A stretch of 64,000 nt of DNA, taken from positions 186,001 through 250,000 of the forward strand of contig NW_027478892.1 of NCBI RefSeq assembly GCF_051014685.1, written 5' to 3'. Positions 48,962-61,227 of this stretch are shown here, piece by piece (the stretch's first letter is position 1; every line of letters begins with the position of its first letter). The notes under the pieces were generated by a model. That model searched no databases. It was given only the letters and a program-made list of their open reading frames with translations, and had not been told where the DNA came from. A program made the translations under genes and the position numbers. This DNA comes from Ptiloglossa arizonensis (Eukaryota; Arthropoda; Insecta; Hymenoptera; Colletidae).

Positions 48962-49660
48962 TCAATCCGTTCGCGAGGTATGGCAGTTTGGAGATAAGAA
49001 ACGCTTTAGAAACTCAAAATTTTCGCAGTTCTGATGCTCGAAACGAATAACTAGAACGGCCCAGGGGAAAAGTGCGCATACCGCTGTAATCGGGCGAGTT
49101 TCTACTTTCAAATGCAACAGAAATTTTGCGGATTGATCAATCCGTTCGCGAGATATGGCAGTTTGGAGATAAGAAACGCTTTAGAAACTCAAAATTTTCG
49201 GAGTTTTATGCTCGAAACGAATAACTAGAACGGCCCAGGGGAAAAGTGCGAATACCGTTGTAATCGGGCGAGTTTCTACTTTCAAATGCAACAGAAATTT
49301 TGCGGATTGGTCAATCCGTTCGCGAGATATGGCAGTTTGGAGGTAAGAAACGCTTGAGAAACTCAAAATTTTCGCAGTTCTGGTGCTCGAAACGAGTAAC
49401 TGGAACGGCCTAGGGGAAAACTACACATACCGTTGTAATCGGGCGAGTTTCTACTTTCAGATGCAACAGAAATTATGCGGATTGGTCAATCCGTTCGCGA
49501 GATATGGTCGTTTGGATGTAAGAAACGCTTGAGAAACTCAAAATTTTCGCAGTTCTGATGCTCGAAACGAATAACTAGAACGGCCTAGGGGAAAAGTGCG
49601 CATACCGTTGTAATCGGGCAAGTTTTTACTTTCAAATGCAACAGAAATTTTGCGGATTGA
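48962..49660 (+). repeat. Four-monomer deletion derivative of the 7-mer HOR (699 bp)
   Basis: This unit lacks exactly three monomers (525 bp). The third monomer starts with right-type CGAGTAACTGGAACG and continues as GGCCTAGG with CATACCGTTG and AAATTATGCGG, which belongs to the sixth monomer. The crossover lies between the last left-parent base (G at 49,396) and the first right-parent base (G at 49,408), an 11-bp interval. The same fused monomer recurs at 54,467-54,479 because the unit lies within the 5,071-bp duplication. Confidence 0.9.
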
Positions 49661-50884
49661 TCAATCCGTTCGCGAGGTATGGCAGTTTGGAGATAAGAAA
49701 CGCTTTAGAAACTCAAAATTTTCGCAGTTCTGATGCTCGAAACGAATAACTAGAACGGCCCAGGGGAAAAGTGCGCATACCGCTGTAATCGGGCGAGTTT
49801 CTACTTTCAAATGCAACAGAAATTTTGCGGATTGATCAATCCGTTCGCGAGATATGGCAGTTTGGAGATAAGAAACGCTTTAGAAACTCAAAATTTTCGG
49901 AGTTTTATGCTCGAAACGAATAACTAGAACTGCCCAGGGGAAAAGTGCGAATACCGTTGTAATCGGGCGAGTTTCTACTTTCAAATGCAACAGAAATTTT
50001 GCGGATTGGTCAATCCGTTCGCGAGATATGGCAGTTTGGAGGTAAGAAACGCTTGAGGAACTCAAAATTTTCGCAGTTCTGGTGCTCGAAACGAGTAACT
50101 GGAACGATCTAGGGGAAAACTACACATAGCGTTGTAATCAGGCGAGTTTCTACTTTCAAACGCAACAGAAATTTTGCGGATTGGTCAATCCGTTCGCGAG
50201 ATATGGCAGTTTGGAGGTAAGAAGAGCTTGAGACACTCAAAATTTTCGCAGTTCTGATACTCGAAACGAATAACTGGAACGGCCTAGGGGAAAACTACAC
50301 ATACCGTTTTAATCGGGCGAGTTTCTACTTTCAGATGCAACATAAATTATGCGGATTGGTCAATCAGTTCGCGAGATATGGCCGTTTGGATGTAAGAAAC
50401 GCTTGAGAAACTCAAAATTATCGCAGTTCTGATGCTCGAAACGAATAACTAGAACGGCCTAGGGGAAAAGTGCGCATACCGTTGTAATCGGGCGAGTTTC
50501 TACTTTCAGAAGCAACAGAAATTTTGCGGATTGGTCAATCCGTTCGCGAGATATGGGAGTTTGGAGGTAAGAAACGCTTGAGAAACTCAAAATTTTCGCA
50601 GTTCTGATGCTCGAAACGAATAACTGGAACGGCCTAGGGGAAAACTACACATACCGTTGTAATCGGGCGAGTTTCTACTTTCAGATGCAACAGAAATTAT
50701 GCGGATTGGTCAATCCGTTCGCGAGATATGGTCGTTTGGATGTAAGAAACGCTTGAGAAACTCAAAATTTTCGCAGTTCTGATGCTCGAAACGAATAACT
50801 AGAACGGCCTAGGGGAAAAGTGCGCATACCGTTGTAATCGGGCAAGTTTCTACTTTCAAATGCAACAGGAATTTTGCGGATTGG
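49661..50884 (+). repeat. 7-mer HOR unit after the deletion derivative
   Basis: This is a complete seven-monomer unit in the same order as 46,514-47,737. It has private changes ACTGCCCAGG (T at 49,931) and GAGGAACTC (G at 50,058) that its 5,071-bp partner lacks. After it the array continues with a GCAACAGGAATTTT/GCAGTATGG monomer and CACGAGAGATGG, giving an 8-monomer spacing to the next TTTTCGGAG monomer. Confidence 0.9.
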
Positions 50885-53568
50885 TCAATCCGTTCGCGAG
50901 ATATGGCAGTATGGAGGTAAGAAACGCTTGAGAAACTCAAAATTTTCGCAGTTCTGATCCTCGAAACGAATAACTAGAACGGCCCAGGGGAAAAGTGCGC
51001 ATACCGTTTTAATCGGGCGAGTTTTTACTTTCAAATGCAACAGAAATTTTGCGGATTGATCAATCCGTTCACGAGAGATGGCAGTTTGGAGATAAGAAAC
51101 GCTTTAGAAACTCAAAATTTTCGCAGTTCTGATGCTCGAAACGAATAACTAGAACGGCCCAGGGGAAAAGTGCGCATACCGTTGTAATCGGGCGAGTTTC
51201 TACTTTCAAATGCAACAGAAATTTTGCGGATTGATCAATCCGTTCGCGAGATATGGCAGTTTGGAGATAAGAAACGCTTTAGAAACTCAAAATTTTCGGA
51301 GTTTTATGCTCGAAACGAATAACTAGAACGGCCCAGGGGATAAGTGCGAATACCGTTGTCATCGGGCGAGTTTCTACTTTCAAATGCAACAGAAATTTTG
51401 CGGATTGGTCAATCCGTTCGCGAGATATGGCAGTTTGGAGGTAAGAAACGCTTGAGAAACTCAAAATTTTCGCAGTTCTGGTGCTCGAAACGAATAACTG
51501 GAACGATCTAGGGGAAAACTACACATACCGTTGTAATCAGGCGAGTTTCTACTTTCAAAGGCAACAGAAATTTTGCGGATTCGTCAATCCGTTCGCGAGG
51601 TATGGCAGTTTGCAGGTAAGAAGAGCTTGAGAAACTCAAAATTTTCGCTGTTCTGATGCTCGAAACGAATAACTGGAACGGCCTAGGGGAAAACTACACA
51701 TACCGTTGTAATGGGGCGAGTTTCTACTTTCAGATGCAACATAAATTATGCGGATTGGTCAATCAGTTCGCGAGATATGGCCGTTTGGATGTAAGAAACG
51801 CTAGAGAAACTCAAAATTATCGCAGTTCTGATGCTCGAAACGAATAACTAGAACGGCCTAGGGGAAAATTGCGCATACCGTTGTAATCGGGCGAGTTTCT
51901 ACTTTCAGAAGCAACAGAAATTTTGCGGATTGGTCAATCCGTTCGCGAGATATGGCAGTTTGGAGGTAAGAAACGCTTGAGAAACTCAAAATTTTCGCAG
52001 TTCTGATGCTCGAAACGAATAACTGGAACGGCCTAGGGGAAAACTACACATACCGTTGTAATCGGGCGAGTTTCTACTTTCAGATGCAACAGAAATTATG
52101 CGGATTGGTCAATCCGTTCGCGAGATATGGTCGTTTGGATGTAAGAAACGCTTGAGAAACTCAAAATTTTCGCAGTTCTGATGCTCGAAACGAATAACTA
52201 GAACGGCCTAGGGGAAAAGTGCGCATACCGTTGTAATCGGGCGAGTTTCTACTTTCAAATGCAACAGAAATTTTGCGGATTGGTCAATCCGTTCGCGAGA
52301 TATGGCAGTTTGGAGGTAAGAAACGCTTGAGAAACTCAAAATTTTCGCAGTTCTGATGCTCGAAACGAATAACTAGAACGGCCTAGGGGAAAAGTGCGCA
52401 TACCGTTGTAATCGGGCGAGTTTCTACTTTCAGATGCGACAGAAATTTTGCGGATGGATCAAAACGTTCGCGAGATATGGCAGTTTGGAGATAAGAAACG
52501 CTTTAGAAACTCAAAATTTTCGCAGTTTTATGCTCGAAACGAATAACTAGAACGGCCCAGGGGAAAAGTACGCACACCGTTGTAATCGGGCGAGTTTCTA
52601 CTTTCAAACGCAACAGAAATTTTGCGGATTGTTCAATCCGTTCGCGAGATATGGCAGTTTGGAGGTAAGAAACGCTTGAGAAACTCAAAATTTTCGCAGT
52701 TCTGGTGCTCGAAACGAATAACTGGAACGGTCTAGGGGAAAACTACACATACTGTTGTAATCAGGCGAGTTTCTACTTTCAAATGCAACAGAAATTTTGC
52801 GGATTGATCAATCCGTTCGCGAGATATGGCAGTTTGGAGGTAAGAAACGCTTGAGAAACTCAAAATTTTCGCAGTTCTGGTGCTCGAAACGAATAACTGG
52901 AACGGTCGAGGGGAAAACTACACATACCGTTGTAATCAGGCGAGTTTCTACTTTCAGATGCAACATAAATTATGCGGATTGGTCAATCAGTTCGCGAGAT
53001 ATGGCCGTTTGGATGTAAGAAACGCTTGAGAAACTCAAAATTATCGCAGTTCTGATGCTCGAAACGAATAACTAGAACGGCCTAGGGGAAAAGTGCGCAT
53101 ACCGTTGTAATCGGGCGAGTTTCTACTTTCAGAAGCAACAGAAATTTTGCGGATTGGTCAATCCGTTCGCGAGATATGGGAGTTTGGAGGTAAGAAACGC
53201 TTGAGAAACTCAAAATTTTCGCAGTTCTGATGCTCGAAACGAATAACTGGAACGGCCTAGGGGAAAACTACACATACCGTTGTAATCGGGCGAGTTTCTA
53301 CTTTCAGATGCAACAGAAATTATGCGGATTGGTCAATCCGTTCGCGAGATATGGTCGTTTGGATGTAAGAAACGCTTGAGAAACTCAAAATTTTCGCAGT
53401 TCTGATGCTCGAAACGAATAACTAGAACGGCCTAGGGGAAAAGTGCGCATACCGTTGTAATCGGGCAAGTTTCTACTTTCAAATGCAACAGAAATTTTGC
53501 GGATTGGTCAATCCGTTCGCGAGATATGGCAGTATGGAGGTAAGAAACGCTTGAGAAACTCAAAATTT

Positions 53569-56500
53569 TCGCAGTTCTGATGCTCGAAACGAATAACTAG
53601 AACGGCCTAGGGGAAAAGTGCGCATACCGTTGTAATCGGGCGAGTTTCTACTTTCAGAAGCAACAGAAATTTTGCGGATTGGTCAATCCGTTCGCGAGAT
53701 ATGGGAGTTTGGAGGTAAGAAACGCTTGAGAAACTCAAAATTTTCGCAGTTCTGATGCTCGAAACGAATAACTGGAACGGCCTAGGGGAAAACTACACAT
53801 ACCGTTGTAATCGGGCGAGTTTCTACTTTCAGATGCAACAGAAATTATGCGGATTGGTCAATCCGTTCGCGAGATATGGTCGTTTGGATGTAAGAAACGC
53901 TTGAGAAACTCAAAATTTTCGCAGTTCTGATGCTCGAAACGAATAACTAGAACGGCCTAGGGGAAAAGTGCGCATACCGTTGTAATCGGGCAAGTTTTTA
54001 CTTTCAAATGCAACAGAAATTTTGCGGATTGATCAATCCGTTCGCGAGGTATGGCAGTTTGGAGATAAGAAACGCTTTAGAAACTCAAAATTTTCGCAGT
54101 TCTGATGCTCGAAACGAATAACTAGAACGGCCCAGGGGAAAAGTGCGCATACCGCTGTAATCGGGCGAGTTTCTACTTTCAAATGCAACAGAAATTTTGC
54201 GGATTGATCAATCCGTTCGCGAGATATGGCAGTTTGGAGATAAGAAACGCTTTAGAAACTCAAAATTTTCGGAGTTTTATGCTCGAAACGAATAACTAGA
54301 ACGGCCCAGGGGAAAAGTGCGAATACCGTTGTAATCGGGCGAGTTTCTACTTTCAAATGCAACAGAAATTTTGCGGATTGGTCAATCCGTTCGCGAGATA
54401 TGGCAGTTTGGAGGTAAGAAACGCTTGAGAAACTCAAAATTTTCGCAGTTCTGGTGCTCGAAACGAGTAACTGGAACGGCCTAGGGGAAAACTACACATA
54501 CCGTTGTAATCGGGCGAGTTTCTACTTTCAGATGCAACAGAAATTATGCGGATTGGTCAATCCGTTCGCGAGATATGGTCGTTTGGATGTAAGAAACGCT
54601 TGAGAAACTCAAAATTTTCGCAGTTCTGATGCTCGAAACGAATAACTAGAACGGCCTAGGGGAAAAGTGCGCATACCGTTGTAATCGGGCAAGTTTTTAC
54701 TTTCAAATGCAACAGAAATTTTGCGGATTGATCAATCCGTTCGCGAGGTATGGCAGTTTGGAGATAAGAAACGCTTTAGAAACTCAAAATTTTCGCAGTT
54801 CTGATGCTCGAAACGAATAACTAGAACGGCCCAGGGGAAAAGTGCGCATACCGCTGTAATCGGGCGAGTTTCTACTTTCAAATGCAACAGAAATTTTGCG
54901 GATTGATCAATCCGTTCGCGAGATATGGCAGTTTGGAGATAAGAAACGCTTTAGAAACTCAAAATTTTCGGAGTTTTATGCTCGAAACGAATAACTAGAA
55001 CGGCCCAGGGGAAAAGTGCGAATACCGTTGTAATCGGGCGAGTTTCTACTTTCAAATGCAACAGAAATTTTGCGGATTGGTCAATCCGTTCGCGAGATAT
55101 GGCAGTTTGGAGGTAAGAAACGCTTGAGAAACTCAAAATTTTCGCAGTTCTGGTGCTCGAAACGAGTAACTGGAACGATCTAGGGGAAAACTACACATAG
55201 CGTTGTAATCAGGCGAGTTTCTACTTTCAAACGCAACAGAAATTTTGCGGATTGGTCAATCCGTTCGCGAGATATGGCAGTTTGGAGGTAAGAAGAGCTT
55301 GAGACACTCAAAATTTTCGCAGTTCTGATACTCGAAACGAATAACTGGAACGGCCTAGGGGAAAACTACACATACCGTTTTAATCGGGCGAGTTTCTACT
55401 TTCAGATGCAACATAAATTATGCGGATTGGTCAATCAGTTCGCGAGATATGGCCGTTTGGATGTAAGAAACGCTTGAGAAACTCAAAATTATCGCAGTTC
55501 TGATGCTCGAAACGAATAACTAGAACGGCCTAGGGGAAAAGTGCGCATACCGTTGTAATCGGGCGAGTTTCTACTTTCAGAAGCAACAGAAATTTTGCGG
55601 ATTGGTCAATCCGTTCGCGAGATATGGGAGTTTGGAGGTAAGAAACGCTTGAGAAACTCAAAATTTTCGCAGTTCTGATGCTCGAAACGAATAACTGGAA
55701 CGGCCTAGGGGAAAACTACACATACCGTTGTAATCGGGCGAGTTTCTACTTTCAGATGCAACAGAAATTATGCGGATTGGTCAATCCGTTCGCGAGATAT
55801 GGTCGTTTGGATGTAAGAAACGCTTGAGAAACTCAAAATTTTCGCAGTTCTGATGCTCGAAACGAATAACTAGAACGGCCTAGGGGAAAAGTGCGCATAC
55901 CGTTGTAATCGGGCAAGTTTCTACTTTCAAATGCAACAGGAATTTTGCGGATTGGTCAATCCGTTCGCGAGATATGGCAGTATGGAGGTAAGAAACGCTT
56001 GAGAAACTCAAAATTTTCGCAGTTCTGATCCTCGAAACGAATAACTAGAACGGCCCAGGGGAAAAGTGCGCATACCGTTTTAATCGGGCGAGTTTTTACT
56101 TTCAAATGCAACAGAAATTTTGCGGATTGATCAATCCGTTCACGAGAGATGGCAGTTTGGAGATAAGAAACGCTTTAGAAACTCAAAATTTTCGCAGTTC
56201 TGATGCTCGAAACGAATAACTAGAACGGCCCAGGGGAAAAGTGCGCATACCGTTGTAATCGGGCGAGTTTCTACTTTCAAATGCAACAGAAATTTTGCGG
56301 ATTGATCAATCCGTTCGCGAGATATGGCAGTTTGGAGATAAGAAACGCTTTAGAAACTCAAAATTTTCGGAGTTTTATGCTCGAAACGAATAACTAGAAC
56401 GGCCCAGGGGAAAAGTGCGAATACCGTTGTCATCGGGCGAGTTTCTACTTTCAAATGCAACAGAAATTTTGCGGATTGGTCAATCCGTTCGCGAGATATG

Positions 56501-58464
56501 GCAGTTTGGAGGTAAGAAACGCTTGAGAAACTCAAAATTTTCGCAGTTCTGGTGCTCGAAACGAATAACTGGAACGATCTAGGGGAAAACTACACATACC
56601 GTTGTAATCAGGCGAGTTTCTACTTTCAAAGGCAACAGAAATTTTGCGGATTCGTCAATCCGTTCGCGAGGTATGGCAGTTTGCAGGTAAGAAGAGCTTG
56701 AGAAACTCAAAATTTTCGCTGTTCTGATGCTCGAAACGAATAACTGGAACGGCCTAGGGGAAAACTACACATACCGTTGTAATGGGGCGAGTTTCTACTT
56801 TCAGATGCAACAGAAATTTTGCGGATTGGTCAATCCGTTCGCGAGATATGGCAGTTTGGAGGTAAGAAACGCTTGAGAAACTCAAAATTTTCGCAGTTCT
56901 GATGCTCGAAACGAATAACTGGAACGGCCTAGGGGAAAACTACACATACCGTTGTAATCGGGCGAGTTTCTACTTTCAGATGCAACAGAAATTATGCGGA
57001 TTGGTCAATCCGTTCGCGAGATATGGTCGTTTGGATGTAAGAAACGCTTGAGAAACTCAAAATTTTCGCAGTTCTGATGCTCGAAACGAATAACTAGAAC
57101 GGCCTAGGGGAAAAGTGCGCATACCGTTGTAATCGGGCGAGTTTCTACTTTCAAATGCAACAGAAATTTTGCGGATTGGTCAATCCGTTCGCGAGATATG
57201 GCAGTTTGGAGGTAAGAAACGCTTGAGAAACTCAAAATTTTCGCAGTTCTGATGCTCGAAACGAATAACTAGAACGGCCTAGGGGAAAAGTGCGCATACC
57301 GTTGTAATCGGGCGAGTTTCTACTTTCAGATGCGACAGAAATTTTGCGGATGGATCAAAACGTTCGCGAGATATGGCAGTTTGGAGATAAGAAACGCTTT
57401 AGAAACTCAAAATTTTCGCAGTTTTATGCTCGAAACGAATAACTAGAACGGCCCAGGGGAAAAGTACGCACACCGTTGTAATCGGGCGAGTTTCTACTTT
57501 CAAACGCAACAGAAATTTTGCGGATTGTTCAATCCGTTCGCGAGATATGGCAGTTTGGAGGTAAGAAACGCTTGAGAAACTCAAAATTTTCGCAGTTCTG
57601 GTGCTCGAAACGAATAACTGGAACGGTCTAGGGGAAAACTACACATACTGTTGTAATCAGGCGAGTTTCTACTTTCAAATGCAACAGAAATTTTGCGGAT
57701 TGATCAATCCGTTCGCGAGATATGGCAGTTTGGAGGTAAGAAACGCTTGAGAAACTCAAAATTTTCGCAGTTCTGGTGCTCGAAACGAATAACTGGAACG
57801 GTCGAGGGGAAAACTACACATACCGTTGTAATCAGGCGAGTTTCTACTTTCAGATGCAACATAAATTATGCGGATTGGTCAATCAGTTCGCGAGATATGG
57901 CCGTTTGGATGTAAGAAACGCTTGAGAAACTCAAAATTATCGCAGTTCTGATGCTCGAAACGAATAACTAGAACGGCCTAGGGGAAAAGTGCGCATACCG
58001 TTGTAATCGGGCGAGTTTCTACTTTCAGAAGCAACAGAAATTTTGCGGATTGGTCAATCCGTTCGCGAGATATGGGAGTTTGGAGGTAAGAAACGCTTGA
58101 GAAACTCAAAATTTTCGCAGTTCTGATGCTCGAAACGAATAACTGGAACGGCCTAGGGGAAAACTACACATACCGTTGTAATCGGGCGAGTTTCTACTTT
58201 CAGATGCAACAGAAATTATGCGGATTGTTCAATCCGTTCGCGAGATATGGTCGTTTGGATGTAAGAAACGCTTGAGAAACTCAAAATTTTCGCAGTTCTG
58301 ATGCTCGAAACGAATAACTAGAACGGCCTAGGGGAAAAGTGCGCATACCGTTGTAATCGGGCAAGTTTCTACTTTCAAATGCAACAGAAATTTTGCGGAT
58401 TGGTCAATCCGTTCGCGAGATATGGCAGTATGGAGGTAAGAAACGCTTGAGAAACTCAAAATTT
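53569..58464 (+). repeat. 29-mer HOR, copy 2 (4,896 bp, one monomer lost)
   Basis: It is collinear with copy 1 at 5,071-bp spacing to about 56,812 and at 4,896-bp spacing after that. Exactly one 175-bp monomer is missing. The junction lies within six bases (56,807-56,812): GATGCAACA from the preceding monomer is joined to GAAATTTTG of the following one. The missing monomer is the CAACATAAATTATG / TCAATCAGTTCG / ACGCTAGAG type, present at the matching place at 40.4, 59.3, 60.7 and 61.7 kb. Loss in this copy is therefore more likely than gain in copy 1. Confidence 0.92.
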
Positions 58465-59829
58465 TCGCAGTTCTGATCCTCGAAACGAATAACTAGAACG
58501 GCCCAGGGGAAAAGTGCGCATACCGTTGTAATCGGGCGAGTTTTTACTTTCAAATGCAACAGAAATTTTGCGGATTGATCAATCCGTTCGCGAGATATGG
58601 CAGTTTGGAGATAAGAAACGCTTTAGAAACTCAAAATTTTCGCAGTTCTGATGCTCGAAACGAATAACTAGAACGGCCCAGGGGAAAAGTGCGCATACCG
58701 TTGTAATCGGGCGAGTTTCTACTTTCAAATGCAACAGAAATTTTGCGGATTGATCAATCCGTTCGCGAGATATGGCAGTTTGGAGATAAGAAACGCTTTA
58801 GAAACTCAAAATTTTCGGAGTTTTATGCTCGAAACGAATAACTAGAACGGCCCAGGGGAAAAGTGCGAATACCGTTGTCATCGGGCGAGTTTCTACTTTC
58901 AAATGCAACAGAAATTTTGCGGATTGGTCAATCCGTTCGCGAGATATGGCAGTTTGGAGGTAAGAAACGCTTGAGAAACTCAAAATTTTCGCAGTTCTGG
59001 TGCTCGAAACGAATAACTGGAACGATCTAGGGGAAAACTACACATACCGTTGTAATCAGGCGAGTTTCTACTTTCAAAGGCAACAGAAATTTTGCGGATT
59101 GGTCAATCCGTTCGCGAGATATGGCAGTTTGGAGGTAAGAAGAGCTTGAGAAACTCAAAATTTTCGCTGTTCTGATGCTCGAAACGAATAACTGGAACGG
59201 CCTAGGGGAAAACTACACATACCGTTGTAATGGGGCGAGTTTCTACTTTCAGATGCAACATAAATTATGCGGATTGGTCAATCAGTTCGCGAGATATGGC
59301 CGTTTGGATGTAAGAAACGCTAGAGAAACTCAAAATTATCGCAGTTCTGATGCTCGAAACGAATAACTAGGACGGCCTAGGTGAAAAGTGCGCATACCGT
59401 TGTAATCGGGCGAGTTTCTACTTTCAGAAGCAACAGAAATTTTGCGGATTGGTCAATCCGTTCGCGAGATATGGCAGTTTGGAGGTAAGAAACGCTTGAG
59501 AAACTCAAAATTTTCGCAGTTCTGATGCTCGAAACGAATAACTGGAACGGCCTAGGGGAAAACTACACATACCGTTGTAATCGGGCGAGTTTCTACTTTC
59601 AGATGCAACAGAAATTATGCGGATTGGTCAATCCGTTCGCGAGATATGGTCGTTTGGATGTAAGAAACGCTTGAGAAACTCAAAATTTTCGCAGTTCTGA
59701 TGCTCGAAACGAATAACTAGAACGGCCTAGGGGAAAAGTGCGCATACCGTTGTAATCGGGCGAGTTTCTACTTTCAAATGCAACAGAAATTTTGCGGATT
59801 GGTCAATCCGTTCGCGAGATATGGCAGTT
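58431..59829 (+). repeat. 8-mer HOR, copy 1 (1,399 bp)
   Basis: Eight monomers, one of 174 bp, are repeated at 59,830. Markers in both are GATCCTCG, GTTTTTACTTTC, TTTTCGGAGTTTTATG, CAAAGGCAACAG, GTAATGGGGCG, ACGCTAGAG, and the private CTAGGACGGCCTAGGTGAAAAG (59,366 and 60,764). The first half also matches 56.0-56.8 kb at 2,448-bp spacing. Confidence 0.92.
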
Positions 59830-61227
59830 TGGAGGTAAGAAACGCTTGAGAAACTCAAAATTTTCGCAGTTCTGATCCTCGAAACGAATAACTAGAACGG
59901 CCCAGGGGAAAAGTGCGCATACCGTTGTAATCGGGCGAGTTTTTACTTTCAAATGCAACAGAAATTTTGCGGATTGATCAATCCGTTCGCGAGATATGGC
60001 AGTTTGGAGATAAGAAACGCTTTAGAAACTCAAAATTTTCGCAGTTCTGATGCTCGAAACGAATAACTAGAACGGCCCAGGGGAAAAGTGCGCATACCGT
60101 TGTAATCGGGCGAGTTTCTACTTTCAAATGCAACAGAAATTTTGCGGATTGATCAATCCGTTCGCGAGATATGGCAGTTTGGAGATAAGAAACGCTTTAG
60201 AAACTCAAAATTTTCGGAGTTTTATGCTCGAAACGAATAACTAGAACGGCCCAGGGGAAAAGTGCGAATACCGTTGCATCGGGCGAGTTTCTACTTTCAA
60301 ATGCAACAGAAATTTTGCGGATTGGTCAATCCGTTCGCGAGATATGGCAGTTTGGAGGTAAGAAACGCTTGAGAAACTCAAAATTTTCGCAGTTCTGGTG
60401 CTCGAAACGAATAACTGGAACGATCTAGGGGAAAACTACACATACCGTTGTAATCAGGCGAGTTTCTACTTTCAAAGGCAACAGAAATTTTGCGGATTGG
60501 TCAATCCGTTCGCGAGATATGGCAGTTTGGAGGTAAGAAGAGCTTGAGAAACTCAAAATTTTCGCTGTTCTGATGCTCGAAACGAATAACTGGAACGGCC
60601 TAGGGGAAAACTACACATACCGTTGTAATGGGGCGAGTTTCTACTTTCAGATGCAACATAAATTATGCGGATTGGTCAATCAGTTCGCGAGATATGGCCG
60701 TTTGGATGTAAGAAACGCTAGAGAAACTCAAAATTATCGCAGTTCTGATGCTCGAAACGAATAACTAGGACGGCCTAGGTGAAAAGTGCGCATACCGTTG
60801 TAATCGGGCGAGTTTCTACTTTCAGAAGCAACAGAAATTTTGCGGATTGGTCAATCCGTTCGCGAGATATGGCAGTTTGGAGGTAAGAAACGCTTGAGAA
60901 ACTCAAAATTTTCGCAGTTCTGATGCTCGAAACGAATAACTGGAACGGCCTAGGGGAAAACTACACATACCGTTGTAATCGGGCGAGTTTCTACTTTCAG
61001 ATGCAACAGAAATTATGCGGATTGGTCAATCCGTTCGCGAGATATGGTCGTTTGGATGTAAGAAACGCTTGAGAAACTCAAAATTTTCGCAGTTCTGATG
61101 CTCGAAACGAATAACTAGAACGGCCTAGGGGAAAAGTGCGCATACCGTTGTAATCGGGCGAGTTTCTACTTTCAAATGCAACAGAAATTTTGCGGATTGG
61201 TCAATCCGTTCGCGAGATATGGCAGTT
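59830..61227 (+). repeat. 8-mer HOR, copy 2 (1,398 bp)
   Basis: This is the second copy. It has lost one base at about 60,274 (CCGTTGCATCGGG where copy 1 has CCGTTGTCATCGGG). That is one of only three isolated single-base deletions in the window, and it arose after the 8-mer duplication. Confidence 0.92.

Larger units (their letters stand above)
48498..53568 (+). repeat. 29-mer HOR, copy 1 (5,071 bp)
   Basis: Twenty-nine monomers are repeated directly at 53,569. The left boundary is set by AATTATCGC (48,497) against AATTTTCGC (53,568). The right boundary lies before 53,582/58,478 (GATGCTC against GATCCTC). Private markers shared by both copies include the fused 4-mer unit, GCAACAGGAATTTT, CACGAGAGATGG, GATTCGTCAATCC, TTTGCAGGTAAG and GGATGGATCAAAACG. 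The differences noticed are at 49,931, 50,058, 51,341 and 53,325, plus one missing monomer in copy 2. Confidence 0.93.
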
